NCBI RefSeq assembly: GCF_963675165.1
Contig: NC_087386.1
Coordinates: 6,392,066-6,456,065, forward strand
Source of the DNA: Halichondria panicea
Lineage: Eukaryota > Porifera > Demospongiae > Suberitida > Halichondriidae
Direction: 5' to 3'
DNA length: 64,000 bases
The notes beneath the pieces were generated by a model. That model was not told the origin of the DNA, did no database searches, and saw only the letters and a list, made by a program, of their open reading frames with translations. Below, piece after piece: positions 25,901 through 34,818 of this stretch (positions are counted from its first letter, which is position 1; the number at the start of each line of letters is the position of its first letter). The position numbers and the translations under genes were made by a program.

Positions 25901-28189
25901 CGCAGTGGCTCCATCCTGTACAGAGTCAAGATAGTGTGAGCAGGAGAACCATCACTCATCGCAGACCCACTCATTATGCCTCAGTGCGCATGCGCAAGCG
26001 AGGTATACGGTAGTGTGTTTGTGTGTCTGTACACGTGTGTAGACTGATGCTCAAGGATCAATGAAGTGCAATCTCGTGGATGTACAAAATAATGCTTCGT
26101 TCTCGAGTTATGCCTAGTTTTGCTTACCATTGCAGCCTTTTCAGAAGAGTGCGTAGTAAAACTTGTTCACCGAGTGTTGCTAATCTACTTAGTAGTTAGC
26201 CCTGCACTAGAACGCTAGCTATTGGTAGCTGCAAGAGTGAGAAGAGAGCTACAAGGCTCTGCTGAAGCAGCCATTAATTTTAGACTTGAACTTTGGCATC
26301 GATCGTTTTTAACAACAATTATACCCACTCTCTTTGAGTTTGGATTCTGCCTGCATCATGCAAAATTAGTTAATGCAAAAATGTTCCTCATGATATAATG
26401 TGTGTGTATAAGCAGCTTTAGCACCTCCACCGAGGCATCAGCACCCGTGGTGCTTTCATTATACAATATCACATGACTATCTACACTAATGTCAGGGGAT
26501 ACACCAACTACCAGTGCTCTCTACACAAACATGACTAGCTCTGGTGTCTAATGGACCAGGTCAACAGAACATGGGGACGCTCTGTGGCTAGTGGCCTCTC
26601 ACATGTGTGTACAGCTACTTACACTCACCTCTTTGGGTACATTAATATTGGCCCCAACATCGATTAGGAGCTCCATACATTTGTGGTGACCATTGAAACT
26701 GGCTGTCCAAAGAGGGGTCGCTCCCGACTGTACATAGGAGGAAAACAATGTAAACAGCATCTTGTGGGAAATGTGTTTGTACAGCAAAACCAACCTTGAT
26801 CTGAGTGTTGACTGTAGCCTTGGCTGCTAAGAGGACCCTCACGATCTCATCATGTCCATTGTTACTAGCCCAATAAAGAGCAGTTGCACCACTCTGAGGA
26901 ACAGAGATCAACCAACGGACATATTGCAGTATTCCCGTGGCCTCGTCTGCCTGGTTGGGATCAGCCCCACACTCCAGTAGCTCCAGAACCACACCCACAT
27001 TATCCGTCTTACAAGCATCCAAAAATTCCTGAGAGATAATGCATTATCAGTAAACACCCCCAAAAGCAAATGTACAGTTGGAATGACTATAATTATGTAC
27101 ACACACACACAGAAGTACCAGCATACTGTCGACATTAACACTAAATAAGCTGACAATGCACATTTGATACCTCCACCCACTCACTCACGTACCATCCTGG
27201 GGTGCTGTAGACACAGCTTTCTGAGTGAGACAATCACTTCGTCAACTGATGGTCTCTGTTGAGGTTGGTCATGGAGGCAGCTAACAACAAGAGGATAAAG
27301 AGCGTGTTTCTCCCCCATTTTGTCACCATGGACAGCAGTGCTTCGACGCATGAGCTCCATCTTCCCATCATCCACGTGCTTGACAACCTCAGGAGTAAAG
27401 TAAGAGACTTTAGGGAAATCACCGATAACAGTGTGAATGATGAGATGACCGAATGAGAAGATGTCCAGCTTGGTAGTGTAGGAGGGCGGCTCCACATGAC
27501 ACTCGGGAGGCATGTAGGTTGGATTTCCCGGGACGTTTGTCAGAACGTGAGTCAATCTGTCCAGGTCCACATACCTGCAAATGAATATTAGGTTTTACAT
27601 GTCTGCCTTTATTTTCCCACATGTATCGAACTCATTTAAAAAATCCTTTGTTGCAAAAAAATACGTACCTGGAGACACCCAGGTCTCCGATCTTGGCAGT
27701 GAGGTCCTCAGTGAGCAGGATGTTGGGAGCAGTGAGGTCACGATGGATGAGGGGAGGGGTCAGAGAGTGGAGATATTGAAGGCCCTTGGATACATTGTAC
27801 AGGATATGGATTCTAGTGGCGATATTCGTGTCTCGATGGGTTTCAACAAAATCAGCCAAGTCGGAATGAAGCCTCTCCATTATTAGACTGATGTCGTTCT
27901 TATCGCGGCCGTAATGGACTCCAACGAAACCGACTATGTTGGGGTGATCCAGACCGCTCAGAATATGACACTCGTTGCTGAAATTTGTTAATATCCTCTC
28001 CTTCTGTCCAAGGGATTGCTCTTGGAGCAATATGTGGTGTAGTTTCTTAGCAATGCAGTCTCTTCCATTCACCGTCACTCTAAAAACACAGCCATAAGCC
28101 CCTGAGCCAGCTTTGTTCTCCTCTAGATCCAATCCTTCCACCTGGACCACCAGAGCATCAAGGTCGCTTCTTGCAGCCATTTTGATCAT
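22903..28189 (-). CDS. Kinase-ankyrin protein B (TKL-like kinase plus ankyrin array)
   Basis: Minus-strand exons: 28189-27669, 27574-27193, 27028-26795, 26727-26629, 25915-25817, 25250-25152, 24342-24244, 23684-23586, 23363-23265, 23218-23120, 22971-22903 (TGA). The kinase part closely matches gene [39 protein letters not shown]. Ankyrin exons are again 99 bp, phase 0, ending with a 69-bp terminal exon. Exon 3 is 234 bp because the splice donor used in gene A is mutated, so the former intron is read as 16 in-frame codons ([16 protein letters not shown]). The repeat at 23265-23363 has NCR where others have NGH. ATG 28180 (MAARSD) is the start best conserved with gene A. Likely a cytoplasmic signalling kinase; substrate unknown. 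Confidence 0.85.
24405..24995 (+). mobile_element. 560-bp interspersed repeat, copy 3
   Basis: Inverted relative to copies 1, 2 and 5. It starts GCCTCAGTGCGCATGCGCAA and ends near CACCCGTGGTGCTTTCATTA, in an intron of kinase-ankyrin gene B. Confidence 0.6.
25976..26460 (+). mobile_element. 560-bp interspersed repeat, copy 4
   Basis: Same orientation as copy 3 and part of the 1.5-kb tandem unit. Flanks CTCATTAT at the left and TCATTATA at the right suggest a target duplication of about 7 bp. Shorter than the other copies because of an internal deletion. Confidence 0.6.
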
Positions 28190-28407
28190 GATCTATGACA
28201 CAACATGTCTGCACTGGATATCCCCTTAATGATCTTTACCAAATCAAACAGGACTCAGCAGACTTGTTGACAACATAAAGTTTCTACAGTTTTCGCAGTT
28301 GCAGTTAAAATATACTTTACACTCATGAAAATTAAACCATAAAGAGAATACATGCACGCACGCACGCACGCACGCATGCACACAAGTCAATTGCACAATA
28401 CACACAA
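28190..28407. other. Intergenic spacer, kinase B / Skp1-like
   Basis: 218-bp gap holding a short CGCA/ACGC microsatellite near 28351-28380. Both flanking genes are on the minus strand, so it contains the 3' region of the Skp1-like gene and the promoter of gene B. No TATA box or terminator recognised. Confidence 0.5.
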
Positions 28408-29504
28408 CTATACAGAAGTTTCTTTATGAGTTCTTCTATGTTCTGTGAGGGTGTGTGGGTGTGGGTGTTGAGTGTGGGGATGTGAGGCGTGAAAGGTTCG
28501 TCGTATTGTCTCGGGATCTTTCCCTTTGATGACCCCAGCCACAGTCTGACAGAGGAGGTCCAGTAGAGCCTTGATGTCCAGGTAGTTGGCAGCCTGCAGG
28601 ACAACCCATACATTATTGCTTAGCCTCAGTAGGTTATGCAGAATGTCCACAAATGCAGTAAAAGTTATAGCTGGGCTTGTTAAATAAGGCTGGGCTAGGC
28701 CTTGGATTTGTAAGATTGATGAAGATATGTGCAGACAGTATGTTACTGGACACACAAAATAGAGACCATGTGTTATATTTTAATAGACGGTCACTCTGTG
28801 TAATTATTTGCAGACAAAGACTATGTGCTGCTACTGGACACCACATAAACCCGATACTACCGTAGTTGATGTAATTACAGCGCCAGTCTAATTAAACGAA
28901 ATTCGAAATTGTTGGCCATATAAATTCCTTTGTTTTATGTATTATAGTCTAATTATTTTTTGCTGGCGCTGTAATTAACATCAACTACGGTATTACTTTG
29001 TATTTACCACAAGTAGTTGATAAATCTCATCTTTGTTCTTTTGTACGAACTCTTGCTCCCAGGTTGTGAGGGGCGTGGTGAGTGAGAGGCCCTCCCCTCG
29101 CTGGGGGACGTGTGACTGGAGACGAGGCTGGAGAGGGGGTGGGGTAGAAGTGGGTGTGGTTACTGAAGTCGGCGTGGCTGCTGAGGAAGATGTATCCTTG
29201 CTCAGATGATGATCGACCCATATCAGAATCTGCACAAGTATATATGGCTTATGTGCACTTGCTATTAAACCAACTCTACCTTTTTGAGCAGGCGTGATGT
29301 CACATTGGGCAGTGGGATCACATCATCAGGTTCATGGCCTAGATCTATTAAACCAAAGTGTGGTTACAGATACTACATATCTCACAGGTCAATCTTACCG
29401 TCTAGCATGGTGGCTAACATTCTGGAGGTCCTGGCTGCCGTAATGCTCACCACAAACACCTCTCCATCGCTACTTGCCAGTCGTACACAGCCTGGACAGG
29501 TCAT
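28408..29504 (-). CDS. Skp1-like SCF adaptor with altered C-terminus
   Basis: Minus-strand exons 29504-29399, 29338-29280, 29229-29008, 28593-28408. The protein follows Skp1 in order: [45 protein letters not shown], a Ser/Thr/Pro-rich linker of about 40 residues where Skp1 has an acidic loop, [40 protein letters not shown] and [14 protein letters not shown]. Skp1 links F-box proteins to cullin-1 in SCF ubiquitin ligases. After RRTF this protein turns into a His/Thr-rich tail ([18 protein letters not shown] and on) and lacks the usual acidic stretch ending in WCEEK, which helps bind F-boxes. It may be a divergent paralogue or a frameshifted end. Head-to-head with ACY1, 180 bp apart. Confidence 0.88.
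28858..28992. mobile_element. Small MITE with CCGTAGTTGATG ends
   Basis: A 135-bp element in the last intron of the Skp1-like gene. The left end reads TACCGTAGTTGATGTAATTA followed by CAGCGCCAG, and the right end is its complement. Flanking TA is consistent with a mariner-type MITE. No coding capacity. Confidence 0.7.
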
Positions 29505-29684
29505 CTTGTCTCTAGCTAGCTCTCAGCTCTAGCTTAGATACATTTTCTGCTGATATGACAAGTGGGTGTGGCTAAAACACGACCTTTGTCCTTTCATCAC
29601 CAATATGTTTGGACTTTGACCTCTGTTTTACCACTCACATGCATTAGTAAGCAAACTTCTTTTTTAACGCGTCTTTTTAAAGAG
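29505..29684. promoter_or_regulatory. Divergent promoter interval, Skp1-like / ACY1
   Basis: 180 bp between divergent ATGs. Any core promoters of both genes must lie here unless there are untranslated leader exons. No consensus element was recognised. Confidence 0.45.
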
Positions 29685-32574
29685 ATGACTGAGCCAGCTA
29701 ACAAGCGCGCCTGTGAGGAGCCCACCTCCAAGATGATAGAGTACCCTGGTGAAGATCCAGCAGTGAGACGGTTTAGAGAGTTCCTGAGTGTGTGGACAGT
29801 GTCTCTGACCTCACTGGAGTCTCCTGGACCACAGCCAGACTATGGTGGGTGACTGACTGTGTGTGTATACTGATGCACGCTCATAGTGTCATGCATGCAG
29901 ATGGTGCTGTCAGGTTCCTAGAGAGAGAGGCCAAAGATATCGGCCTCCCGTTCAAGTGTTTTGAGGTACGTATGAGTATAAAAAAGCATGTTACTTCTGA
30001 AAGAATGGGCCTGACATTTGGAGTTTACTTCGAGAGGCAATATAATTGTTTCTCGTGCAGTTGGCTCCCAATCGTCCTGTGGTGATCATTTCTTGGGAAG
30101 GTAGTGAGCCAAGTCTTCCATCGATCATGCTTAACTGTCACACGGATGTGGTCCCCGTGTACCAGGACAAGTGGGAGTGCGATGCGTTCGCTGGATACAA
30201 GAGAGAGAACGGTGATATTGTCGCTAGAGGATCACAGGTAAGGGGGTGTGGTTTGAGCCACCTCTACGCTACTAAAGTGTGACTGTCAGTTGATTCTATG
30301 TAGGACATGAAATGTGTTGGTTGCTGGTATTTAGAGGCTGTCAGAAACTTACGAGCTGCTGGAAAATCCTTTAAGAGAAGCATTCACATGACCTTTGTAC
30401 CTGGTAAGTGATACATTCAGAACAGTGTACAAAGCCTACTGTGTACACTGTAGCTAGTGGTTGACTTAGGCTATTAAGAAAGGTTGAACCTCCCCCCCCT
30501 CATTGCCCAGTGTGTGTCTCTTCAATTACTGATGTCACTTTCTCTCATCGTCTAATTTGTTTTTGTACAGTTGCAGCTTTAATACTTGTACAACTATAAT
30601 TATACAGAGGTACTGTGGGTGACTGTAGTGTGGTTGACTTATGTGTTCTCTAGTGAGGTTTGCATTTCAGTGAATAACAGATTATTTTATACAGATGAGG
30701 AGGTGGGCAGTGTCCATGGCATGAAAGCGCTGGTTAAGAGGGAAGACTTTAAGCAGCTTAACGTTGGATTTTGCTTGGACGAGGGATTGGCCAGTCCTAG
30801 TGATGTATTCACTGTATTCTATGCTGAGCGATCAGGATGGTGTACGTTGTGTGTGTGGTGTGTGTGTGTGGGTGTATGTGGGGGTGGTGTGTGTAATATG
30901 TGTGTACTGTTCATCTTTGGTGTGTATACCGTATAGCGCGAAATTTTCGAGGCACTTATATTTCGTGGATTAGCCTCTAAAAGCTATTTCGTTGCACAAT
31001 GTTCGCGGAATGACTGCTTACCGGAAGCCACGCCTTTAAATCTTGCACGTTATAGCAGGTAAAGAACGATTTTCGTGGACTTAATTTTCGTGTAGGATTG
31101 CTAACCCACGAAATCCACGAAAATTAAGCCCCTCGAAAATTTCGCGCTATACGGTATATAGGGTTCACCATCCATTGCCCTGGCAACCCTGGCCATGGCT
31201 CTCGATTCATTGAGAACACAGCTGTTGAGAAAGTGGTAGGTACATGCACTCACACACAATGGCTGTTAGTGTGAGACTACTGTGTGTGCTTGCAGAGGAA
31301 GATTCTAAATAAAGCACTCGACTACAGAGATGCACAAGAAGGAAAGTAAGTTACTAATACCGTGTGACGTTTTATAGGTGTTTAATTTCGCTGTTTTTTT
31401 GGGGGTTCTCCACGAAAATTAGGTCTACGAAATACTTAGCTAACAGAAGACACAACGTCATTTAACTAAATAGCATTCAACGGATGCTTCTAGAAGCCAT
31501 TCGACGAAATTTAAGTACCTTGAAAATATTGCGCTGTACAGTAGCAGGAGTTCATGAACTCTTGACGGTAGTTACAGTGAATAGCTGTTACCCTCCTCCC
31601 CTCTAGACTCAAGGCTGATCCGGCTATGAAGCTGGGCGATGTGACTAGCCTGAACGTGACCATGTTGGGAGGTGGTATACAATGGAACGTGGTACCAGAC
31701 GCCATGTCACTAGGTCTGGACATACGAGTCACACTCTCTGACAGTCACCAGGTGTGGGAATACTTTGTGCTTCTGGTGAAATACACATTCTAAAAGCAGA
31801 AATGCTACACTACATGTAACTGATCTAGTGTGGAGACTAGTCCAAAAGGCCTATGGTGTAATATAGTGGTTGACTTTACTTTCTCATTTCAAGTGAGGTG
31901 AAAAGTGTTGTGATGTTGTAAAAGTACCGAGTATTATAGTATGTTTCTCCGTATATAGGAGGTCATGGAGATGGTTGAAGGCTGGGTGAGAGAAGCTGGG
32001 GAAGATTGCACCATCGACTTCTTTACCAAGAATGTCAAGTCCCCCGTGGTGTGCACTGATGATACTGACCCGTGGTGGAGCGCCTTCTCTGGGGCATGCC
32101 ACAAACAGTGAGGGCATATCGTATAGCGAGTGTATTTCGAGGGTTTTAATGTTCGCAGTTTTCGCTGATTAGTCAAGTACTACGAACAAAACTTTAATAT
32201 CGTACATGCTGCTGCAAAAAAGGCTCTATTCCGTGAACATTTAATCTCTAAACTCTCAAAATATACCCACTATACAGTAACTCTCTGGTTAAATGTTGCT
32301 ATACTTTTACAGTGATATGAAGTTGGAGAAAGAGATATTTCCAGCAGCTACTGACAGTCGAGTGATACGACCGGTGAGTGACATCATAATGAGTCATAAT
32401 GACACTGTATACCCCCCACAGCTTGGTATTCCAGCACTGGGGTTCTCTGCCATTAACCACACCCCCATCCTCCTGCACGATCATAACGAGTTTCTTAACG
32501 AGAGGGTCTTCCTCAGAGGGATCAGTATCTACGAGGACCTCATCTCCAACCTTGCCTCAGTGGATGAACAATAA
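29685..32574 (+). CDS. ACY1: Aminoacylase-1 (M20 zinc metallopeptidase family)
   Basis: Exons 29685-29844, 29901-29965, 30061-30237, 30304-30403, 30695-30841, 31162-31235, 31296-31345, 31607-31751, 31959-32107, 32313-32373, 32422-32574. The product follows aminoacylase-1 end to end: [17 protein letters not shown] (metal-binding His-Thr-Asp), [14 protein letters not shown] (metal-binding Asp), [15 protein letters not shown] (catalytic and metal-binding Glu pair), [22 protein letters not shown] in the dimerisation domain, [10 protein letters not shown] and the C-terminal [13 protein letters not shown] with the last metal-binding His. The family hydrolyses N-acyl amino acids in the cytosol. Exon 5 is taken to the strong GTACGT donor at 30842 because that restores the conserved Trp-Trp and the frame. 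Introns 5, 7 and 9 each contain a CCGTATAGCG-type MITE. Confidence 0.93.
30927..31156. mobile_element. TA-flanked MITE, CCGTATAGCGCGAAA family (ACY1 intron 5)
   Basis: 230-bp element with ends TACCGTATAGCGCGAAATTT and the exact complement at the right, flanked by TA/TATA. Such TA-flanked short palindromic elements are usually non-autonomous mariner-type. It ends 5 nt upstream of the splice acceptor of ACY1 exon 6. Confidence 0.8.
31360..31545. mobile_element. TA-flanked MITE, diverged copy (ACY1 intron 7)
   Basis: Starts TACCGTGTGACG and ends near TTGCGCTGTACAGTA, with internal TTTCG/CGAAA motifs like the 30927 element. Clearly older. Confidence 0.5.
32116..32277. mobile_element. TA-flanked MITE, diverged copy (ACY1 intron 9)
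   Basis: Starts ATCGTATAGCGAGTGTATTTCG and ends ATACCCACTATACAGTA. It begins within 10 nt of the donor of ACY1 exon 9. Confidence 0.55.
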
Positions 32575-32651
32575 CTTCATGTGTCCCTATAATTGCATTG
32601 TTTGTATAATTATATTTTGTATTATACATTATTGTCGTAACTTGTCGATTT

Positions 32652-32698
32652 ATGGTTCATGGTTCATGGTTCATGGTTCATGGTTCATGGTTCATGGC
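32652..32698. repeat. 7-bp tandem repeat (TGGTTCA)n
   Basis: About six to seven perfect copies of a 7-bp unit in the 3' flank between the convergent ACY1 and AIMP1 genes. Confidence 0.9.
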
Positions 32699-32793
32699 TG
32701 CTTGACACAGAATACACGTAACGTATACAATTACAATTATTTACTTTCAACAATAGATCATATAAATCATGAAAATTAAGTTCAGAGTTCCAG

Positions 32794-33487
32794 TTATTTG
32801 ATGCCGACTTCCCTGAGTGTGGGGGCGGTGAACACACCCTCCCGGCCCACCACCTTGAAGGGTGTCGTCTTGTAACAAGCCACACCCATATCATTAACAT
32901 TTAAGTCAGGCTGTACATTCTCGAAGATTTTCTTCTTTGGATTCAAAACAGCGTCAGGAGCACCTGCATAAGAGAAAGTGTCATATTTATAATTATAGTG
33001 ATGGGTCCAGAATTTCCAAAGTGGTGGTTTTAATCATCAATCTTAATTATAACACAAATTTGCCTCTTTTATACGGTACACTAGGACTAACAGTGTGGGC
33101 ACAATGACATCATCACTGCATAAAAATATTATTAGCAATATATAATTATACAATTATTAGCTACTTAAACGGAATAACATGCACACACATACACACCTTG
33201 GTAGCCGTCACAGACGACCCTATCGCCAGGGATACAGCCAGGAGGTGGTTCAAGGATCTCCACCTTCTCAGGAGTACTGGCACACATGATCATCGCCGCA
33301 GACACTACATCACGCATCCTGTGGGGGTGGAGGGGGTGGGGTTAGTGGGGGGGGGGGCATTGACAGTTTCTTACTTGGCAGGCTTGAGGTTGCACATGAA
33401 CATGGCCACTCTGTCCTGTAATGGGCAGGGTGGTATATAAGCATGCACACACAGATGATTACACGCGCGCACACACACACACACACG

Positions 33488-33539
<52 letters not shown>

Positions 33540-33569
33540 CATACACACACACATGCACGCACACACATG

Positions 33570-33606
<37 letters not shown>

Positions 33607-34743
33607 GCACACACACATGCATGTACGCACACACATACACACACACACACACACACAAAGAGATGATTACACGTGCCTGCATTTGCTCCAGAGGTACATG
33701 CTTAGTGAGGCCACTGCAAACAATGCGAACTTCGTCCTCTCCAACATCCACTGCAGTATGTAACAATGTCTGTGCAACTCATAACAATTGTTATTTGGGC
33801 CCTCAAAGATAGCTACCACAAAACAATGGACTTTTGGGAAAAAGCACAGCATCATCTTTCAACAGCCATAACTTTATTAATGACAACGATTGTATGATCT
33901 TCTGAAAGCGAGATCTATCCAAATATGGTGTCATTAAGGCTCTACCTAGGGTAGCTACCAAAAAACAGGACAATTCGGCAAGGCTATTACAGCCCATAGT
34001 AACAACACAGCACCTTCCTCCACGTATAGTGCGTCTGCATTGGGATGCTTGTAGGCTTTGACAATCCTGCCAATCCTGAGGTCCAGTCTGGACACATCGA
34101 CAGGGGATGCAGATGTTGTAGGAGGTGGGGGTTTCTTCTTTTCCTTAGGCTTCTTGTTTGTCTTTGGTGCCTCCACTGGTTCTGCTGCCGGTTTGTTGGC
34201 AGGTGTGGCCTCCAGGACAGGCGGTGGTTTGGCACCTTGCTTTGGCACAGGGATCTGCGGAACTATAGAAGTGCCATCAAGATACTATAAATGTGGCAAT
34301 GATTTAATATCGTACCTCCGTTCCTAATCTCCATGGTGACCAGCTCCTGCTTTAGCTGTGTCACCTGAGCTCGTAATGAACTATTCTCCTCATCCAAACC
34401 TTTGGCCTCGGCCTGCGTATATCACATGACCAGTGAAATAATTATACTTATAAAATATATAATACATCACTGACTTACGGAGAATGCTCCAGTCGATGAC
34501 TCTGTAGGAAAGAAAACATTGAATAAAAACATCGAATAAATATATATTATTAGTTATTCACCTAAAATTATATAATTATTTGTTGACTTTTAATATAATT
34601 TTGATATCGTTGTTTACATATATACACACACCGTTTCCTTTGTCCTTCAGTAGTTGTATGTAGGCCTTGAGCTGCTGCAGAGCCATCTCAGCCTCCCGGG
34701 CCCGAGTCTCAAGCTTTGCTATCCGTCTCCTATCGTCAGCCAT
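32794..34743 (-). CDS. AIMP1: AIMP1/p43, multisynthetase complex protein with EMAPII domain
   Basis: Minus-strand exons 34743-34632, 34501-34479 (23 nt), 34412-34316, 34262-34014, 33750-33677, 33415-33375, 33318-33197, 32963-32794. The N-terminus (MADDRRRIAKLETRAREAE and LRAQVTQLKQELVTMEIRNG) is helical/coiled coil, as in AIMP1, where it binds arginyl-tRNA synthetase. A Lys/Pro-rich linker leads to the tRNA-binding OB fold: VDVSRLDLRIGRIVKAYKHP, DALYVEE, HVPLEQMQ, MCNLKPAKMRDVVSAAM and the EMAPII tail LNPKKKIFENVQPDLNVND ending in GIK. The role is tRNA binding and scaffolding in the cytosolic synthetase complex. The join after EQMQ needs a GC-AG intron (CAG then GCACGT), because no GT keeps frame. 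Head-to-head with TRMT10, start codons 75 bp apart. Confidence 0.92.
33462..33656. repeat. CA/GT microsatellite in AIMP1 intron
   Basis: Almost 200 bp of CA dinucleotides interrupted by CG, TG and TA, in the intron between AIMP1 exons 33677-33750 and 33375-33415. Frames through it (poly His-Thr, Val-Cys) are artefacts. Confidence 0.97.
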
Positions 34744-34818
34744 TGAAACAGCACATGGAACAGTACACTTGAATCTAGCTTTCAGACTTGTCCACCCTTT
34801 ACCCAACAACGTGGCAGA
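34744..34818. promoter_or_regulatory. Very short divergent promoter interval, AIMP1 / TRMT10
   Basis: 75 bp separate the two start codons, so the 5' ends probably overlap or sit in a shared nucleosome-free region. No TATA box. Confidence 0.5.

Larger units (their letters stand above)
23450..26460. repeat. 1.5-kb tandem duplications carrying two ankyrin exons each
   Basis: Unit starts near 23450, 25010 and 26470 share GTCAGGGGATACACCAACTA-like sequence. Each full unit has one GHxKCMELL-type ankyrin exon, one GHVRAVELL-type exon and, in part, the 560-bp repeat (24405-24995, 25976-26460). This is a different unit size from the 1.1-kb duplications in gene A, so the two paralogues expanded their arrays independently. 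Confidence 0.8.

Noticed and set aside
33421-33763. Poly(Thr-His) and poly(Val-Cys) frames on both strands
   Set aside because: Direct translation of a CA/GT microsatellite inside an AIMP1 intron.
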